Assembly: GCA_014529385.2 (NCBI GenBank)
Contig: CM043949.1
Span: 114,455,477-114,519,476, forward strand
Direction: 5' to 3'
From: Adiantum capillus-veneris
Taxonomy: Eukaryota; Streptophyta; Polypodiopsida; Polypodiales; Pteridaceae
Length of the DNA: 64,000 bases
Program-made: the position numbers and the translations under genes
Notes under the pieces: generated by a model
Databases searched by the model: none
What the model was told of the DNA's origin: nothing
The model's input: only the letters and a program-made list of their open reading frames with translations
Shown: piece by piece, positions 1 through 11,445 of the stretch
Position numbering within the stretch: the first letter of the stretch is position 1
Layout of the letters: each line of letters opens with the position of its first letter

Positions 1-140
1 TTTTTTCCATATGTAGTAGTTATTGAACTATAAGCTTATGAAAGGATTTTTCAAAATGAGTGGATCTACTATGGTTTTGGAATTTTTTGCCAAAACCCTG
101 AAAGGACACTTTTATGTCCTATTAGGTTACCATTCTCGTG
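1..140. mobile_element. Right end of foldback/MITE-like element, copy C (cut by window edge)
   Basis: This matches the right end of the elements at 3007-4322 and 55972-57240: a line around GAGTGGATCTACTATGG, then GGACACTTTTATGTCC, then a terminus ending CGTG and followed by TTAA (141-144). The left end lies outside the window. The terminus (ACCATTCTCGTG) has drifted from the ACCAACCTAGTG of the other copies. It encodes nothing recognisable. Confidence 0.8.
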
Positions 141-144
141 TTAA

Positions 145-617
145 GGAATCTTTGACAAGAAATGTAAGAAAGAAATTTTGTGTTATGAACAACTACATGA
201 CATTAATTATAAAACAAGATAAAAGTGTGAGTGTGGAAGTAGAAAGTGGAAAGTGGGGATTGGCTCATGTTGCCATGTTTATGGATGCGTAGTCTTGATT
301 GGTTGAGAAAATCTCTGCTCCCCTTCATTTAGGAAAAACCAAATTAGAACCTCATTGCACCAAGTGCCAAGAAACTCTCAAATGTTTGTACCTTTGAAAG
401 ATATGAAAAAAAAGCATTTGAGCTTCTCTATTTTGGAAGATGAAATCTAGGAGCGTCTAAATGTTCATACTAGTTCATGCTTTCCTTGTGAGAGAGGTCT
501 AGGAAACCTATCTAATGATTCACACTCATCATCTTGTGACGAGAGGATGTCCATTGGAATCGAATATTTCTTGACTATTTTTTTCAAACAATTAGGTCCT
601 AGTGACCTATCAAGTAC
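145..617. other. Unassigned AT-rich spacer
   Basis: I see no gene, RNA gene or repeat boundary here beyond the flank of the truncated foldback element. Short open frames show no recognisable motif. Confidence 0.5.
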
Positions 618-1156
618 CCCCAGCTACCGTTGTTGGGGGATATGTGTTCGAAACGTGATCCGGGCAGGCGCTGGGCCTCTACTGTGGGAGGTGTGAGAGA
701 GAACAAGGAAAACAGATGCATATGGCTTTGGCAATCACCGTAGTCTTCAATTAATCAATTCAAACTCTGAGTACAATATAATTAGTAGCCAAGGTGAGTT
801 GTTAGTAGCACCAACACTTGGATCAATTAGTAAATAGGAGTTAGCTCCCTTTACAGATTAACCGAACCGTTAACGACACCGTGGCTTAAGATAGTGATTA
901 ATTAACCTTCAGACTAATGAGAGTGATAAAAACTTTTGCTTGCCGCTTTACCTGCTTTATCTACATTCAAGATTCTGCATACTTCATGTAAGTTTACTAT
1001 GTCGATCATCGTGCTTCAATTATTGCCAAATCTTCTGCAGCTCCCTGCTCTATTTGCTTTGCATTGTCTTCATCACCGCACACAATCTTTGACTTCATCC
1101 TCTAAGCAACTTGCCTTCAAGCTCTGTATGCTAGTGATTCCTCTTACCGAGCCCAA

Positions 1157-1380
1157 GAGAGAGAGAGAGAGAGAGAGAGTTTCTCTTGTTTTTCCACCAC
1201 GAGAGAGAGAGCCCGTTTCTTGCTTCAAACCCTCCCTTGCCAGCTTATTCATAACCCTCCTTATCGTCTCATATCCCTTTTGCTGGCTTCTCCTCGATTG
1301 CTCCTCGTCTCCCTTAGATGCTAGCTGAGGAAGTGAGAGAGCGAGAGAAAGCTTGAGAGAGAGAGAGAGAGATAGAGAGA

Positions 1381-1429
<49 letters not shown>
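1157..1429. repeat. (GA)n and compound (GA)n(CA)n(GA)n microsatellites
   Basis: A GA run lies at about 1157-1179. A compound tract lies at about 1354-1429: GA, then CA from about 1381, then GA again. Both sit in the purine/pyrimidine-rich part of copy a. The equivalent positions in copies b and c hold different tracts, so the site is expansion-prone in this family. Confidence 0.95.
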
Positions 1430-1840
1430 CTTGCTTTGTTTGCCTTCCCTTGCTTGTTCACCCTCCTTGCCTCTTTCCCTTTGCATGTTGAGGACAAGAG
1501 AGAGAATGCTTCCCTTTGCTTGCTTATCCCCTCTTTGCTTAAAACAGCACCCAATGGTGCCGCAACTACTGACGTGGCACGGGATTTGCCCCTATGACAT
1601 GGCAGGCAAAACTGTGGATGACACAAAATTTGGCCGGACCTGTCTTGAATGTGGTTGCCATGGCTTGATCTGCATTTTCCGTTTCTTGGCCGCCACCGTT
1701 GGAGCACCACCTCGGCCTACACGAGCCACATCACCCCTTCTTGTGCTCGTCCTCTCACTGGCTACCCGTTTTCTTTTCCATGCTTCACTTTTGTTTTCCC
1801 CTCTCTCCACACTAAAGCCCTTATTTTATTCAAATGGGCG

Positions 1841-2010
1841 GCCATTGGTATTGGGCCCTTGGGCACCATAGTCTCCTTAGGCGGGTGGCCCTCAAAGGGC
1901 ACCAACTTGAGCATGTTCCCTTGGGTGGCCATTGGTATTGGGCCCTTGGGCACCATAGTCTCCTTGGGCGGGTGGCCCTCAAAGGGCACCAGCTTGAGCA
2001 TGCTCTTCCT
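1841..2010. repeat. 87-bp tandem duplication
   Basis: The segment beginning GCCATTGGTATTGGGCCC at 1841 recurs at 1928, a period of 87 bp, with only a few differences through the GGGTGGCCCTCAAAGGGCACC block. I did not see this duplication in copies b or c of the larger repeat, so it probably arose within copy a. Confidence 0.9.
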
Positions 2011-2061
2011 CACTCCACTGCCTTCACACTGCCATGTTTGGCATTCTTTGAATCTTTTGAG

Positions 2062-2230
2062 TGAAAGCACATCGAGAACTTTTTGTGCCTCCGAAAGGAC
2101 ACCACATTCGGTATTCATATCGGCCAATGTATTTTAAAGAAAAATTTCTTTCTTCAGTAGTCCTTGACTAACAATATCATCGTGAATTTTGATGCCCGTA
2201 AAAGTCTTGAATAGTGTTAAAAATTCATTC
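2062..2230 (-). pseudogene. PPR (pentatricopeptide repeat) protein relic in copy a
   Basis: Read on the minus strand, one frame gives a PPR-type track containing KIHDDIVSQGLLKKEIFL, an in-frame TAA, then NTLADMNTECGVLSEAQKVL. This follows the plant organellar PPR pattern, in which an IH..I...GL line is followed by ..L.DMY.KCG.L..A..V. It is one to two motifs long with no start codon or flanking motifs, so it is a fragment. PPR proteins bind organellar RNA, but nothing suggests this one is expressed. Related relics in the other repeat copies support common descent of the whole repeat unit. Confidence 0.65.
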
Positions 2231-2871
2231 AGCTCGGCAGTGGTGGCAACTGACACCAACCTCAAGCCGTATTATCTCATCAACTCGGACTCTATCAGCC
2301 GAGCCTTAAATTCTTGTAGACTTCTCAAGCTACATAGAACTCATAAAAACCCTGGGTGCAGCTCAAAACTCCCAGATGACACATCGATCGAGCGGACCGG
2401 ACTGGTACGGAACTGGCCCCCGGTGAATCTTTAACGACCAATATCTTGGCGGCCAAAACTTCGATCACTGATCTAAAAAGACCGACACGCTTCACAAAGT
2501 GAGCACTTCATGCCCGTGCATTTACTTCATTTTTGTCCCCTCAGCTACTACAGTTTCCCAATCTAGTATAGATTTACAATTGACTCAAACTTCAAACTGC
2601 CATAACTGCTTCACCATAGCTCCAATTGATAAGCCGTAAAGACAGGCCGATAGAGCACTTCAAGCACTACAGTTCTAGATCATAATCTCCTATCTATGCT
2701 CACTTCAACCATACTCATTTTTAGCATCATTTAGGCATCTGTTGTCCCTTTAAGTCGCATCTAACATACATTCAACATTAAACTTGGCCTGTTAACAAGC
2801 CCTGATCACTGCTCAATAAATGTTTAGGCTTCAACAAAGCTTAGCTTGCAATTCTTTGCTCTTTTTCCCAT

Positions 2872-2912
2872 CATGGAAGCGGAGCTAGATGTCGTGCAGC
2901 TCCGCTACCATG
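2872..2912. repeat. Hairpin junction between inverted repeat copies a and b
   Basis: CATGGAAGCGGAGCT at 2872-2886 is followed, after an 11-bp spacer, by AGCTCCGCTACCATG. These are inverted copies of the same repeat end with one mismatch, and they mark the point where copy a flips into copy b. Confidence 0.85.
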
Positions 2913-3006
2913 CTAAGAAATATACCAAAAAAATGCACATCGAGCTTGTTTGAAGCTTACATGATTAATAAACACTGTTCATCTCCTGGTAATAGGCCAA
3001 GTTTAA

Positions 3007-4322
3007 CACTAGATTGGTAATGGGACACTTTTATGTCCTGGGACACTTTTATGTCCTGTTAAGTGACCATCTTCCTTGAATTATGTCAAGAGTTTCAAAA
3101 TGAATTTTCAGGTGCTATCTATCTAGAAAGTTGTTTCATGAGCTGAAAAAAACTCGACATTTTTTTGGAATATCAATTCCATCTTTAGCCTTGTCCTTGC
3201 ACAACATGTCACAACCTAAACTGTGTGAAAAAACGGGTCCTGTTTTTGGCTTTTTGCAACTATACCACTCTAGAATTCATGTTTGTGAGGTCTATAATGC
3301 TAGAGAACTATCTTTAGTAGTCCTCAACATGTCCTGATGCTTCTAGGGAGAAATAAATGTTAAAGTTGTAAGTTATGACCAAATTACAAAAATTGTCAAA
3401 TCTTGTTTTTTAGCCAATTTTAGATTTTTTTGGTGGCTTTCATGATATCCAAATGCAGTTTTGATTTTCTATGTCGCATATTGTAACATAAAGCTAATAT
3501 TCCTTGAGTTTTGGAGCACCTAATACCCTATTTTGCATAGTAGACAACGATGGTTGATTTTTTTAATTATAGAAGAAAACGAAACATTCTAGTATATCAA
3601 GTATAACTTTTTCAATATTGTTAGTTTCTTGTGACAACTACATGCATTTTGTAGGTAGTAACCATATCTAGTCATAAGGATCAAATTTGGCTAGATATTG
3701 AATAGTTTCTATGGGATTCTACAACTCATAATGTTGAACCCAGTTTTTTCATGTTTGTTGTATTTAGCACTTCATCTTTGTCCCCAAAATTCCCCTTGGT
3801 AAGAGATGTATTATTCTTGACATGCTCCATGGCTCCTTATGAACCTAAAGGACAATAGGGAACTAAGAAAACATGCATATATTATTTGTATTGAGCGTGG
3901 CTATAGAAACTTTGATGATAGGTTTGTAGAATGGTAAAAATTCAACTTTTTGTACCTATTTCTTTTGGCAAAACCAAAAATAGTGAGTGAGAAGCAATCA
4001 TATGTTCTAATCACCAACCCAATGAAGTTAACTAGGGAATTTATCTCAAGTCCTACAAAAATCCCTAATCTTATTTTTATGCAACAAAACGTAAGAAATG
4101 ACTGTTTTGATGAAAATGTACTGGTCCATCAACTTTGGAGGCTTGGTGTGACCAAAAGATGAGAAATTTTACAAGTTTCATATTTTTTACATGTGTATTA
4201 GGCCTTGAAATATAACCTCATGAAAGGATTTTACAAAATGAGTGGATCTACTATGATTTTGGAGGTTTTTTGCAAAACCCTGAAAGGACACTTTTATGTC
4301 CTGTTAGGTTACCAACCTAGTG
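3007..4322. mobile_element. Foldback/MITE-like DNA element, copy A (1,316 bp)
   Basis: The ends are near-perfect inverted repeats: CACTAGATTGGTAA on the left and TTACCAACCTAGTG on the right. It is flanked by TTAA on both sides (3003-3006 and 4323-4326). Copy c of the host repeat (near 12,237, opposite orientation) shows the uninterrupted site, with a single TTTAA between GGCCAAG and TGTTGAATG. The insertion, its ends and its duplication are therefore directly visible. The duplication can be read as TTAA, TTA/TAA or TA, because the end bases are ambiguous, so the superfamily (piggyBac-, Harbinger- or mariner-like) is unresolved. Both subterminal regions carry GGACACTTTTATGTCC, which is partly self-complementary. 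No transposase is encoded, so it is non-autonomous. Confidence 0.85.
3127..3605. other. Internal segment inverted relative to the sister element
   Basis: This roughly 480-bp internal segment appears as its reverse complement in the element at 55,972-57,240 (there about 56,088-56,584), while sequence on both sides stays collinear. In this copy short AAAGTT and AACTTT stretches lie at the two junctions. Confidence 0.85.
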
Positions 4323-4799
4323 TTAATGTTGAATGTATGTCAAATGCGGCTAAAAGGGCCAACACATTCCTTACTGATTCTAAAAAGAAGTATGGTTGAA
4401 GTGAGCATAGATGGGATATTGTGATCTAGAACTATAGTGCTTGAAGTGCTCTACCGGCCTGTCTTTACGGCTCATCGATTGGAGCTACGGTGCAAAAGTT
4501 ATGGCAGTTTGAAGGTTGAGTCAATTGTAGATCCATACCAGATTGGGCAACTGGAGCTGAGGTGATAAAATTGAAATGAATGCATGGGCTTGAAGTGGTC
4601 ACTTTGTGGAGTGCATTGGTCTTTTTAGATCAGCAAAATCGAAGTTCCGCTTACCAAGTTATTGGTCGTTAAAGATTTACCGGGGGCGAGTTTCGTACCA
4701 GTCTGGTCGGCTCGATCGGTTTTGAAACGTCACGCAGTAATGCATTGGTTGATATGTTGTGCCTGACAATAATATTATTTATTAGAGATTGATGATAAG

Positions 4800-5095
4800 C
4801 AAGAAATTCCCAACACAGCTATGGCTTAAGCAAATACGAAGCCGAGGGTCTCTCTCAAAATGTAATTACCTATACTAGCATCTTGAAGGCTATGTCGTGG
4901 AAAATGGCAGCAAAATTCACGATGATATTGTTAGTCAAGGACTGTTGGAGAAAGAAGCCAAGTGATTTTGGCCACCCAACCGATCCATGTATGCCTAAAT
5001 TGGTGCCATTACAAAAGCACAAAAAGCTCTTGATGAGCTCATTGTCCGAAATGACGTCTCATGCAGTGTATTGATTGGCGGATGTGCTTGGCATT
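4800..5095 (+). pseudogene. PPR protein relic in copy b
   Basis: On the plus strand the frames together give SKIHDDIVSQGLLEKEA, then, after a frame change, ALDELIVRNDVSCSVLIGG. The latter fits the end of a PPR motif (A...LDELPVRNVVSW.ALI in intact plant PPRs). It matches the relic in copy c with point changes and indels. It is broken by frameshifts and stops and lacks start, end and neighbouring motifs. It is a fragment carried by the repeat, not a gene. Confidence 0.65.
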
Positions 5096-5717
5096 GCTTT
5101 TCTCGATATGTATGCCACATGGGGTGTTCTTGAGGGGAACCGACTACCCCACAGGCCGCCCAAAAATAAGCAAAAATATTTGGTCGCCCATTTTAAAGGG
5201 GGCCACCCTAGTTTTTAAAGGGATTTGAACCAAGAAAAGAAGGAGATGCGGGCGTGAGCAGGGGCACGAGCGCAAGAAGGAGAAAAATAACTCGCAGTTC
5301 CTAGTATGAGGCTTGGATGAGGATGAGCATGAAGAAACGAATGCTTATCATAGAGAGGCAACCATGTTTGGTACCGGGATCGCGTCAAACAATGTTGTCC
5401 ACAACTCGAGCTGCCACGTCATAGGGACGAATCCCATGCCACGTCAGTGGGGGCGGCGTCATTGAGGGGGTTGGGTGCTATTCTAAGGAAGGGGGGGTTA
5501 TTGAATTAAAGTAACGAAGGAAGGAAAAGTGAATGGGAGGAGAGTGGAGAACATAAGGGTTTTGAAGGGAGCTTGGTAAGAAAAAGGAAGGAAAGCTCTC
5601 TCTTCCTCTTTCTCTCTCGACCATAGCGACATTGGGAAGCGAAGTGTTTGAGGAAGCAGGAGGTAGCACCTGACGAGAAGGGAAGTTTAGGGCTTAAGGA
5701 GGAAGTAAGCAAGAGAG

Positions 5718-5823
<106 letters not shown>

Positions 5824-6469
5824 ATAAGCAAAGAAGTTTTGAGAGCTCTTGACAACATCAAAAGAGAAAATTGAGGCTTATTGTTGATAACTGAAGCAAT
5901 GGAAGGAGCGTAAGAGTAGGCTAAGGAAATCACTTAAAGAAGTTTTATGAGAACAATCAAAGGAACGAAAGCAGTGCAGAGCGCTCTTTGAAGCAATTAA
6001 AACGGCAGAGAAAAACTTCCATCACCGTCATCATTCCAAAGATTGATTAAATAGATTATTAATCCTCGATGTTGTTAACGGCCCGGTTAATCGTGTAAAA
6101 TGGGAGCTTAAACTCCTAGTTCGCAGATAATCCAAGTGACGATGCTGCAAACAGCATGGCTTGGCTAAGGATTAAGCTGTACTGAAAGATTGAATTGATC
6201 AATTGATAATTGCGGTGATTTCTATAGCCTTTTGCATATGTTCTTCTTATTCTCTCCCACACCTCTCAAAGCCAGAGGCCAGACGCCTGTCCGACTCACG
6301 TTTCGAACACATGTCCCCCGACATCTTTGGTGAACCCGCAGATATGAAATGAGCTGGGGGGGTGGGAGGTTAAGATGGAGAATTTAGAGTAAATGATGAA
6401 GCTGATTGCAGAGTTAAATGCAAACGGTTTTGATGATAAGTCAACAATTCGAGATTTTTCAAAGATGCA

Positions 6470-6727
6470 TTATTGGGAAAGGCATTGTCTACTACAAGTG
6501 AATATCAAAAAATTTCCAAGCACGACATCTTCCTCCAACAGTCCTTGACTAACAATATCTTTGTGAATTTTAGTATCCATAGAATCTTGAATAATGCCAT
6601 ATGTTTCTAAGATACACGTATAGGTGATTGCACTTGCCAGAAGGCATTCCCTTTGCACTCGGTTGTTAATTGCTTGTATCAGCTTCTCAGATAATGCGAA
6701 AATTATCCAGCTTAGCAGTGCCAACAA
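6470..6727 (-). pseudogene. PPR protein relic in partial copy d
   Basis: This is the least damaged PPR relic of the window. On the minus strand an 85-codon open frame contains ITYTCILETYGIIQD, then KIHKDIVSQGLLEEDVVLGN. This is a clear plant PPR pattern: one helix pair ending in a ...ILKACG.I.. line and the start of the next with .IH..I...GL....V.LGN. Upstream and downstream motifs are gone, and the flanks are the repeat shared with copies a and c. An intact PPR protein would have many such 35-residue motifs. It is a relic with no sign of expression. Confidence 0.7.
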
Positions 6728-7362
6728 CTGTCACCATCCTCAATTTATATTATCTGATCAAGCCAGACTCTGCTTGACGAGCTGTAAATCCCTTTAGACC
6801 TCTCAAGCTGCATAGAATGCATACAAACCCTGCTGAGGAGGCCAAAAATACCAAATGGCACACCGATCGAGCGGACTAGACTAGTAGGGAATCGGCCCCT
6901 GATGAAATTTAATTTGGCGATATCTTGGTAGCCGCCGTAACTCCGATCACTTATGTGAAAATACCGACGTGCTCCACAAAGTGAGCACTTCAGGCCCGTG
7001 CATTCACTTCATTTTTGTACCCTCAACTGTAGTTGCCCAATCTGGTACAGATCTACTATCGACTTAAACTTCAAACTGCCATAACTTTTGCAATATAGCT
7101 CATATCGCCGAGTCGTAAAGACAAGCTGGTGAGTATGTCAAGAATTGTAGTTATAGATCATAATCACCCATATGTGCTCACTTGAAGCATACTCTTTTCT
7201 TGAATCATTAAGGAATATGTTGTCCCTGTAAAGCCACATCTGACATACATTAATCATCAAACCTTGCATTTTATCAAGCCTTGATCACTGCTCAATAAAT
7301 GTGTAGGCTTCAAAGGATCTTAGCTTGGGTTTCTTTACTCTTTTTCCCATCATGGAAGCGGA
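6476..7362 (+). repeat. PPR-relic repeat, partial copy d
   Basis: Sequence from AGTCCTTGACTAACAATATC (about 6,540) to CATCATGGAAGCGGAG (about 7,360) matches 2,158-2,885 of copy a and 11,590-12,345 of copy c in direct orientation. The left half of the unit (microsatellites and TATA region) is missing. It abuts the outer end of copy b at about 6,475. Confidence 0.75.
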
Positions 7363-7958
7363 GATGCATGACATCCACCCCATCGAACCTGCACAGTCTC
7401 TGCTCTGTGCCAAGTACACTTCAATCTGCATCTGCTATAGGTACCTTAATCTATTTTCCATCATCAAAATCGCGTAGTTTATAAACATATGAAAAATAAA
7501 TTAAGATTTACACCCTACATCAATGTGCTAGCTTAATCGTGAGGTAGCTGCCCATCAGAAATCTTTGAACCATATCTGTCGTATCTCCAGAGAATTCAAT
7601 TATAGAAAACCTGTTTAGTGAACCCCGCTAGACTCAAGTGCTCCAGTTAATGATTCACATGGCTTGATCATTAGGCTGCTTTAGGGAACCCTATCAAGCT
7701 CAAGAATGCCTTACTCTATCTGCATATAGAATGGCCGTTAAGTCCTTTACTTTAAGTTCTGGTAGTAGAACCAACTCAAAAGATGTGAAGATACTTCATC
7801 AATTGTCCAAAGAAGTCAACTAGAAGCCAGCCATGTAATCTTATTGAACGCATAACCAAAAACTCTTCTGACTTAGCATAATCTAGAAACAAAAACCTTG
7901 TACCATGCAACCTGCTAACAGTAGATAACTAGTACTCTTCAAATTTGCGACTTTGCAC
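7363..7958. other. Possible 3' LTR of the minus-strand element, no gene seen
   Basis: I recognise no coding sequence. Its position just left of a minus-strand purine tract (about 7,966-7,985) makes it a candidate for remains of that element's 3' LTR, but I could not find a second copy in the window to prove it. Confidence 0.3.
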
Positions 7959-7959
7959 T

Positions 7960-8539
7960 TTAGTAGCCCCCATGATCAAATGGGAAACCAATCATTTGCC
8001 CCACTGTGAGCATTCCTTTAAAAAATTTGCACCATCCTCCAGGATCATAGGGAAAATACAATAATTTCCAATCATTACAGCATAAACAAAAATTAGCCCA
8101 CAAATCTTCATGCAAACCACCTGGATCATATGGCATATAAGTCAATTGCCCCGGACCATGCATATATATGTCCCCTCTTGGATCAAAAGCTAGCTCAAAA
8201 GCCCCTACATCATAGGGTAACATAAGATCCCACATAGCATCAGGTAGCACTAGATACTGCCATATTCCCTATGCAACTGGCTCATCCAATTATCGATCAT
8301 CAATGACATGTAAAAGCATTGGTAGTGCACCTTCACTCTAAAATAGTATTGGAATTCCAATCATGCATACCTGAATACATCAAGTCTCTGAAAAAACTCT
8401 CTTCATTAGGCTTGCAAGATGCATCAAAAAAACATTCTCTATCGATCATTAGCTGCATTTGAATGAGCCTACTCATGCATGAATCTGGATTGATTGACAT
8501 CCATAGCATCTGTATTTGAGAACCCTTCCAAAGCTTCAT
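7960..8539 (-). pseudogene. 3' part of a pol-less retroelement reading frame, ending in a coding polypurine tract
   Basis: Minus-strand frames here end in ...GFPFDHGGY and a stop. Earlier echoes of the same phrase (YFPYDPGGW, YMPYDPGGL) lie upstream within the same 96-codon frame. The DNA for FDHGG is GATCATGGGGGC, a purine-rich tract, followed by CTACTAAAGTGC. The element at 57,402-61,853 ends the same way (GFPFDLGGFYC, GATTTGGGGGGATTCTACTGC), so the two are likely relatives whose coding frame runs through the polypurine tract. A second fragment at 8,333-8,539 lies in a broken frame. No pol domain is visible. Confidence 0.45.
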
Positions 8540-8737
8540 CCAATAAGCACATAAGGTCTAGATCCACCGCTTCAAAAGGTTCCTCCATTTTGCACATCTC
8601 AGGCTGCTGTAAACTAATATTTCCACATATGACATCCATACTAAATACATCTTTTGTAAACTAATATTTCCACATATGACATCCATACAAAATACATCTG
8701 CTGTAAACTGCTCTTCAAGTCTTTCAACCTCATCCAA

Positions 8738-10060
8738 TTATCTTTGCATTTTTGTAGCACAAAGCTCAGCATGCACATAAAAGATTTCATCTAGTGCCCT
8801 GTCTATATTATCGGCAAAATGAAACCAATCATATTCAACATCAAGAGATTGTACTTCACTATGCACCCCCTCTGAATCAACATCATCAAATTCATGATCA
8901 TTCTTCCATAGTGTGAGCTCTGTGTCATGAATTCTTGATAGAGAAGAGGTTTGCTCCCCTTCTAAATCATCAGCAAATTCAGAATCAATCTCCCAAATTT
9001 GTAGCTCTTGGTCACAGAAACTTGTCAAAGAAGAAGTCTGCACCCCCTTTGATTCTTCATCATCACATTCAAGACCAATTTTACACTTTGGTAGCTTGGC
9101 TTCACAACAACTTGTCAATGAAGGAATCTGCACCCCCTCTGAATCAACATTTTGCAGAACTTCAAGCATATATTCTTGCTTAACCAAGTCCTCAAAATCT
9201 GGTACATCCAAATTTGGTAAATTTGGTATACTCGAATCCATGATCATGTTGCTCTTAACAGCAGCAGCCTTGCTTTGATCTATAACATCTGCATCATCAT
9301 TCAACTCTATGTTAGAATCTGTACCAGTATCATCAATCAACTCTATGATAGAATCTGTACCAAAAAAATTTTGCTCTAATTCTGATTCAGTAGTAGCAAA
9401 AGTACCAGTTTTAACCGAATCTTCATGCATGTCTACTTGAATATGGCTGCACTCATTCACCTGTACAATTTCTTCTTGATCTTTAGCCAACTCATTGTTT
9501 TGATCCCATGATTTCTTTTCCTCCTATACTGCATGCATAGGTTCTCTACAAAATTCATTCTGTGTATCTTGAACTGCATGTGTAGATTCTTTGCAAAATT
9601 CACCCTGTGTATTCTGAAGCTGTAAAGCCTCATCCTCATAGACTTCTACTTCATTCACAACATCTGCATAACCCAAATTTTCATACACATCTTTAGCTAT
9701 ATCTTCATCATTAGCCAGTAAGAAGGTAGCATCTTGTACAATACACTCATCAATCACACCTTCTAACTTTGATCGTACTTGTCCTTGAATATCTGCGTAG
9801 TTTGGTAGACTTGGACTCTGTTCTTGATAGCTTTCATGCTCATAACTTACCTATAAAATAGCATATTTTAAGTATTCACAGTCATCGTTGCAGGCTTTGG
9901 TAACCTCTTGAATCCGCTCCTTCAAATCTATACTCACTAATTGCTCAAAAAATCTGATCATTAACTCTTCTGGTATCCCTCTTAATTTGGTTTCCGACTC
10001 ATGACACTCCAAGTAACCTTCTCGATCATATCCATCAAAGACTCGTCTCTCGTCAAAGCT
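8738..10060 (-). pseudogene. Acidic, internally repetitive ORF of a non-autonomous retroelement
   Basis: One minus-strand frame runs about 440 codons with only two internal stops, both TAG. It starts around an EELMIRFFEQL segment, continues to DECIVQDATFLLANDED, then into acidic repeats. Two repeat types are visible: a 15-residue unit, QNTQGEFCKESTHAV then QDTQNEFCREPMHAV; and a unit of about 30 residues, seen about three times, of the form EGVQ.(P/S)SLTS.....L..........D. One TAG directly follows the second HAV, where the first HAV is followed by Gln. I recognise no known domain. Position and the downstream FPFDHGG tract suggest it belongs to a pol-less retroelement, but it could be a captured host gene. 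Confidence 0.45.
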
Positions 10061-10360
10061 TCATCCATTTGATTTTTCTTCTTTACGGTCTCCATTCAAG
10101 CAGAGATTCTTGCACCAATTAAAGCATCTTCAAAAAATCTGGAACTGTTGTCTTATCATCAAAACCGTTTGCACTTAGCTATGCAATCATCTTCACATAT
10201 GCTCTAAATTCTCCATCTCTACCTCCCATCCCGGCTCATTTCATGGCAGGTTCCCCAAAGATGTCGGGGGACATGTGTTCAAAACGTGGGTCGGGCAGGC
10301 GCCGCGGGCCTTTGGCTGTGAGAGGTGTGAGAGAGAATAAGAAGAACAGATGCAAAAGGC

Positions 10361-10370
10361 TATATAAATA
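10361..10370 (+). promoter_or_regulatory. TATA-like box in copy c
   Basis: TATATAAATA lies about 100 bp inside the unit. The same position in copy b reads CTATAGAAAT, so the box has decayed there. If the unit is an LTR this would be its promoter; that is inference. Confidence 0.35.
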
Positions 10371-10769
10371 ACCACAATCATCAATTGATCGATTCAATGC
10401 TTTGAGTACAGCTTAATCCTTAGCCAAGATGAGTTGTTAGTAGCACCGTCACTTGGATTATTTGATAACCAGGAGTTTAAGCTCTCGTTTTACATGATTA
10501 ACTGGGCCGTTAACGACACCGGGCTTAATAAGCTTTTTAATCAATCTTCAAAATGATGACGGTGATGGAAATTTTTCTCTGCAGTTTTAACTCCTTCAAC
10601 TACCTTTAAAAGCTCTCCACACTGCTTCTGTTCCTTTGATTGTCCTCATAAAGCTTCTTTAACTGCTTTCCTTAGCCTCCTCTTATGCTCCTTCCATTGC
10701 TTTAGTTATTAATAATAAGCCTCAAGTTTCTCTTTTGATGCTGTCAAGAGCTCTCGAAACTCCTTTGCT

Positions 10770-10773
<4 letters not shown>

Positions 10774-10812
<39 letters not shown>

Positions 10813-10905
10813 CTCTTCTTAATTCCTCCTTGAGCCCTAAACTTCCCTTCTAGTCAGGTGCTACCTCCTACTTCCTCAAACACTTCGCTTCCCAATGTCG
10901 CCATG

Positions 10906-10945
<40 letters not shown>
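10774..10945. repeat. Two (GA)n microsatellites in copy c
   Basis: GA tracts run at about 10,774-10,810 and 10,912-10,945, either side of a line matching the other repeat copies. They give spurious Arg-Glu repeats in translation. Confidence 0.95.
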
Positions 10946-10948
<3 letters not shown>

Positions 10949-11445
10949 GAGAGAGCTTTCCTTCCTTTTTCTTGCCGAGCTCCCTCCAAAACCATTATGT
11001 TCTCCACTCTCCTCCGTTAATTTTTCCTTCCTTCGTTACTTTCATGCAATAACCCCCCCTTCCTTAAAATAGCACCCAACCCCCTCAATGGCATCGTTGC
11101 CACTGACGTGGCATGGGATTCGTCCCTATGATGTGGCAGCTTGAGTTTTGGACAACACTATTTGACACAATCCTGGTACCAGACATGGTTGCCTCTGCAT
11201 GTTGAGCATTTGTTTCTTCATGCTCCTCCTCGTCGGAGCCTCATACCAGGCGCTACGAGTTCTTTCTCTCCTTCTTGCGCTCGTGCCCCTGCTCACACCC
11301 GCGGCCATCTTCTTGTTTTCTTCGTTCACATCCCTTTAAAATATAGGTGGCTCCCTTTAAAATGAGGGGCAAAGTTTTTTCCTTCTTTTTTGGCTGGTTC
11401 CCCTCAAGGACACCCCATGTGTCATACATATCGAGCAAAGCAGTG

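Larger units (their letters stand above)
618..2890 (+). repeat. PPR-relic repeat, copy a (left arm of a large palindrome)
   Basis: This stretch matches copy c (10,128-12,350) in the same orientation and copy b (2,898-6,475) in inverted orientation. Shared landmarks are the GGGGGA(C/T)ATGTGTTC start, the line around GTTAACGACACCG, GA/CA microsatellites, a minus-strand PPR relic, the ACCGATCGAGCGGAC-type block, and a terminal ATGGAAGCGGAGCT. Copy a lacks about 30 bp at its left end relative to b and c. It meets copy b tail to tail around 2,887-2,897. The class is undecided: it could be an LTR-like unit or a foldback element that captured a PPR fragment. Confidence 0.75.

Noticed and set aside
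936-2137. Several overlapping open frames rich in Ser/Leu/Arg-Glu around the GA/CA microsatellites
   Set aside because: They are translations of simple repeats and of a dispersed repeat; none is kept in copies b or c.
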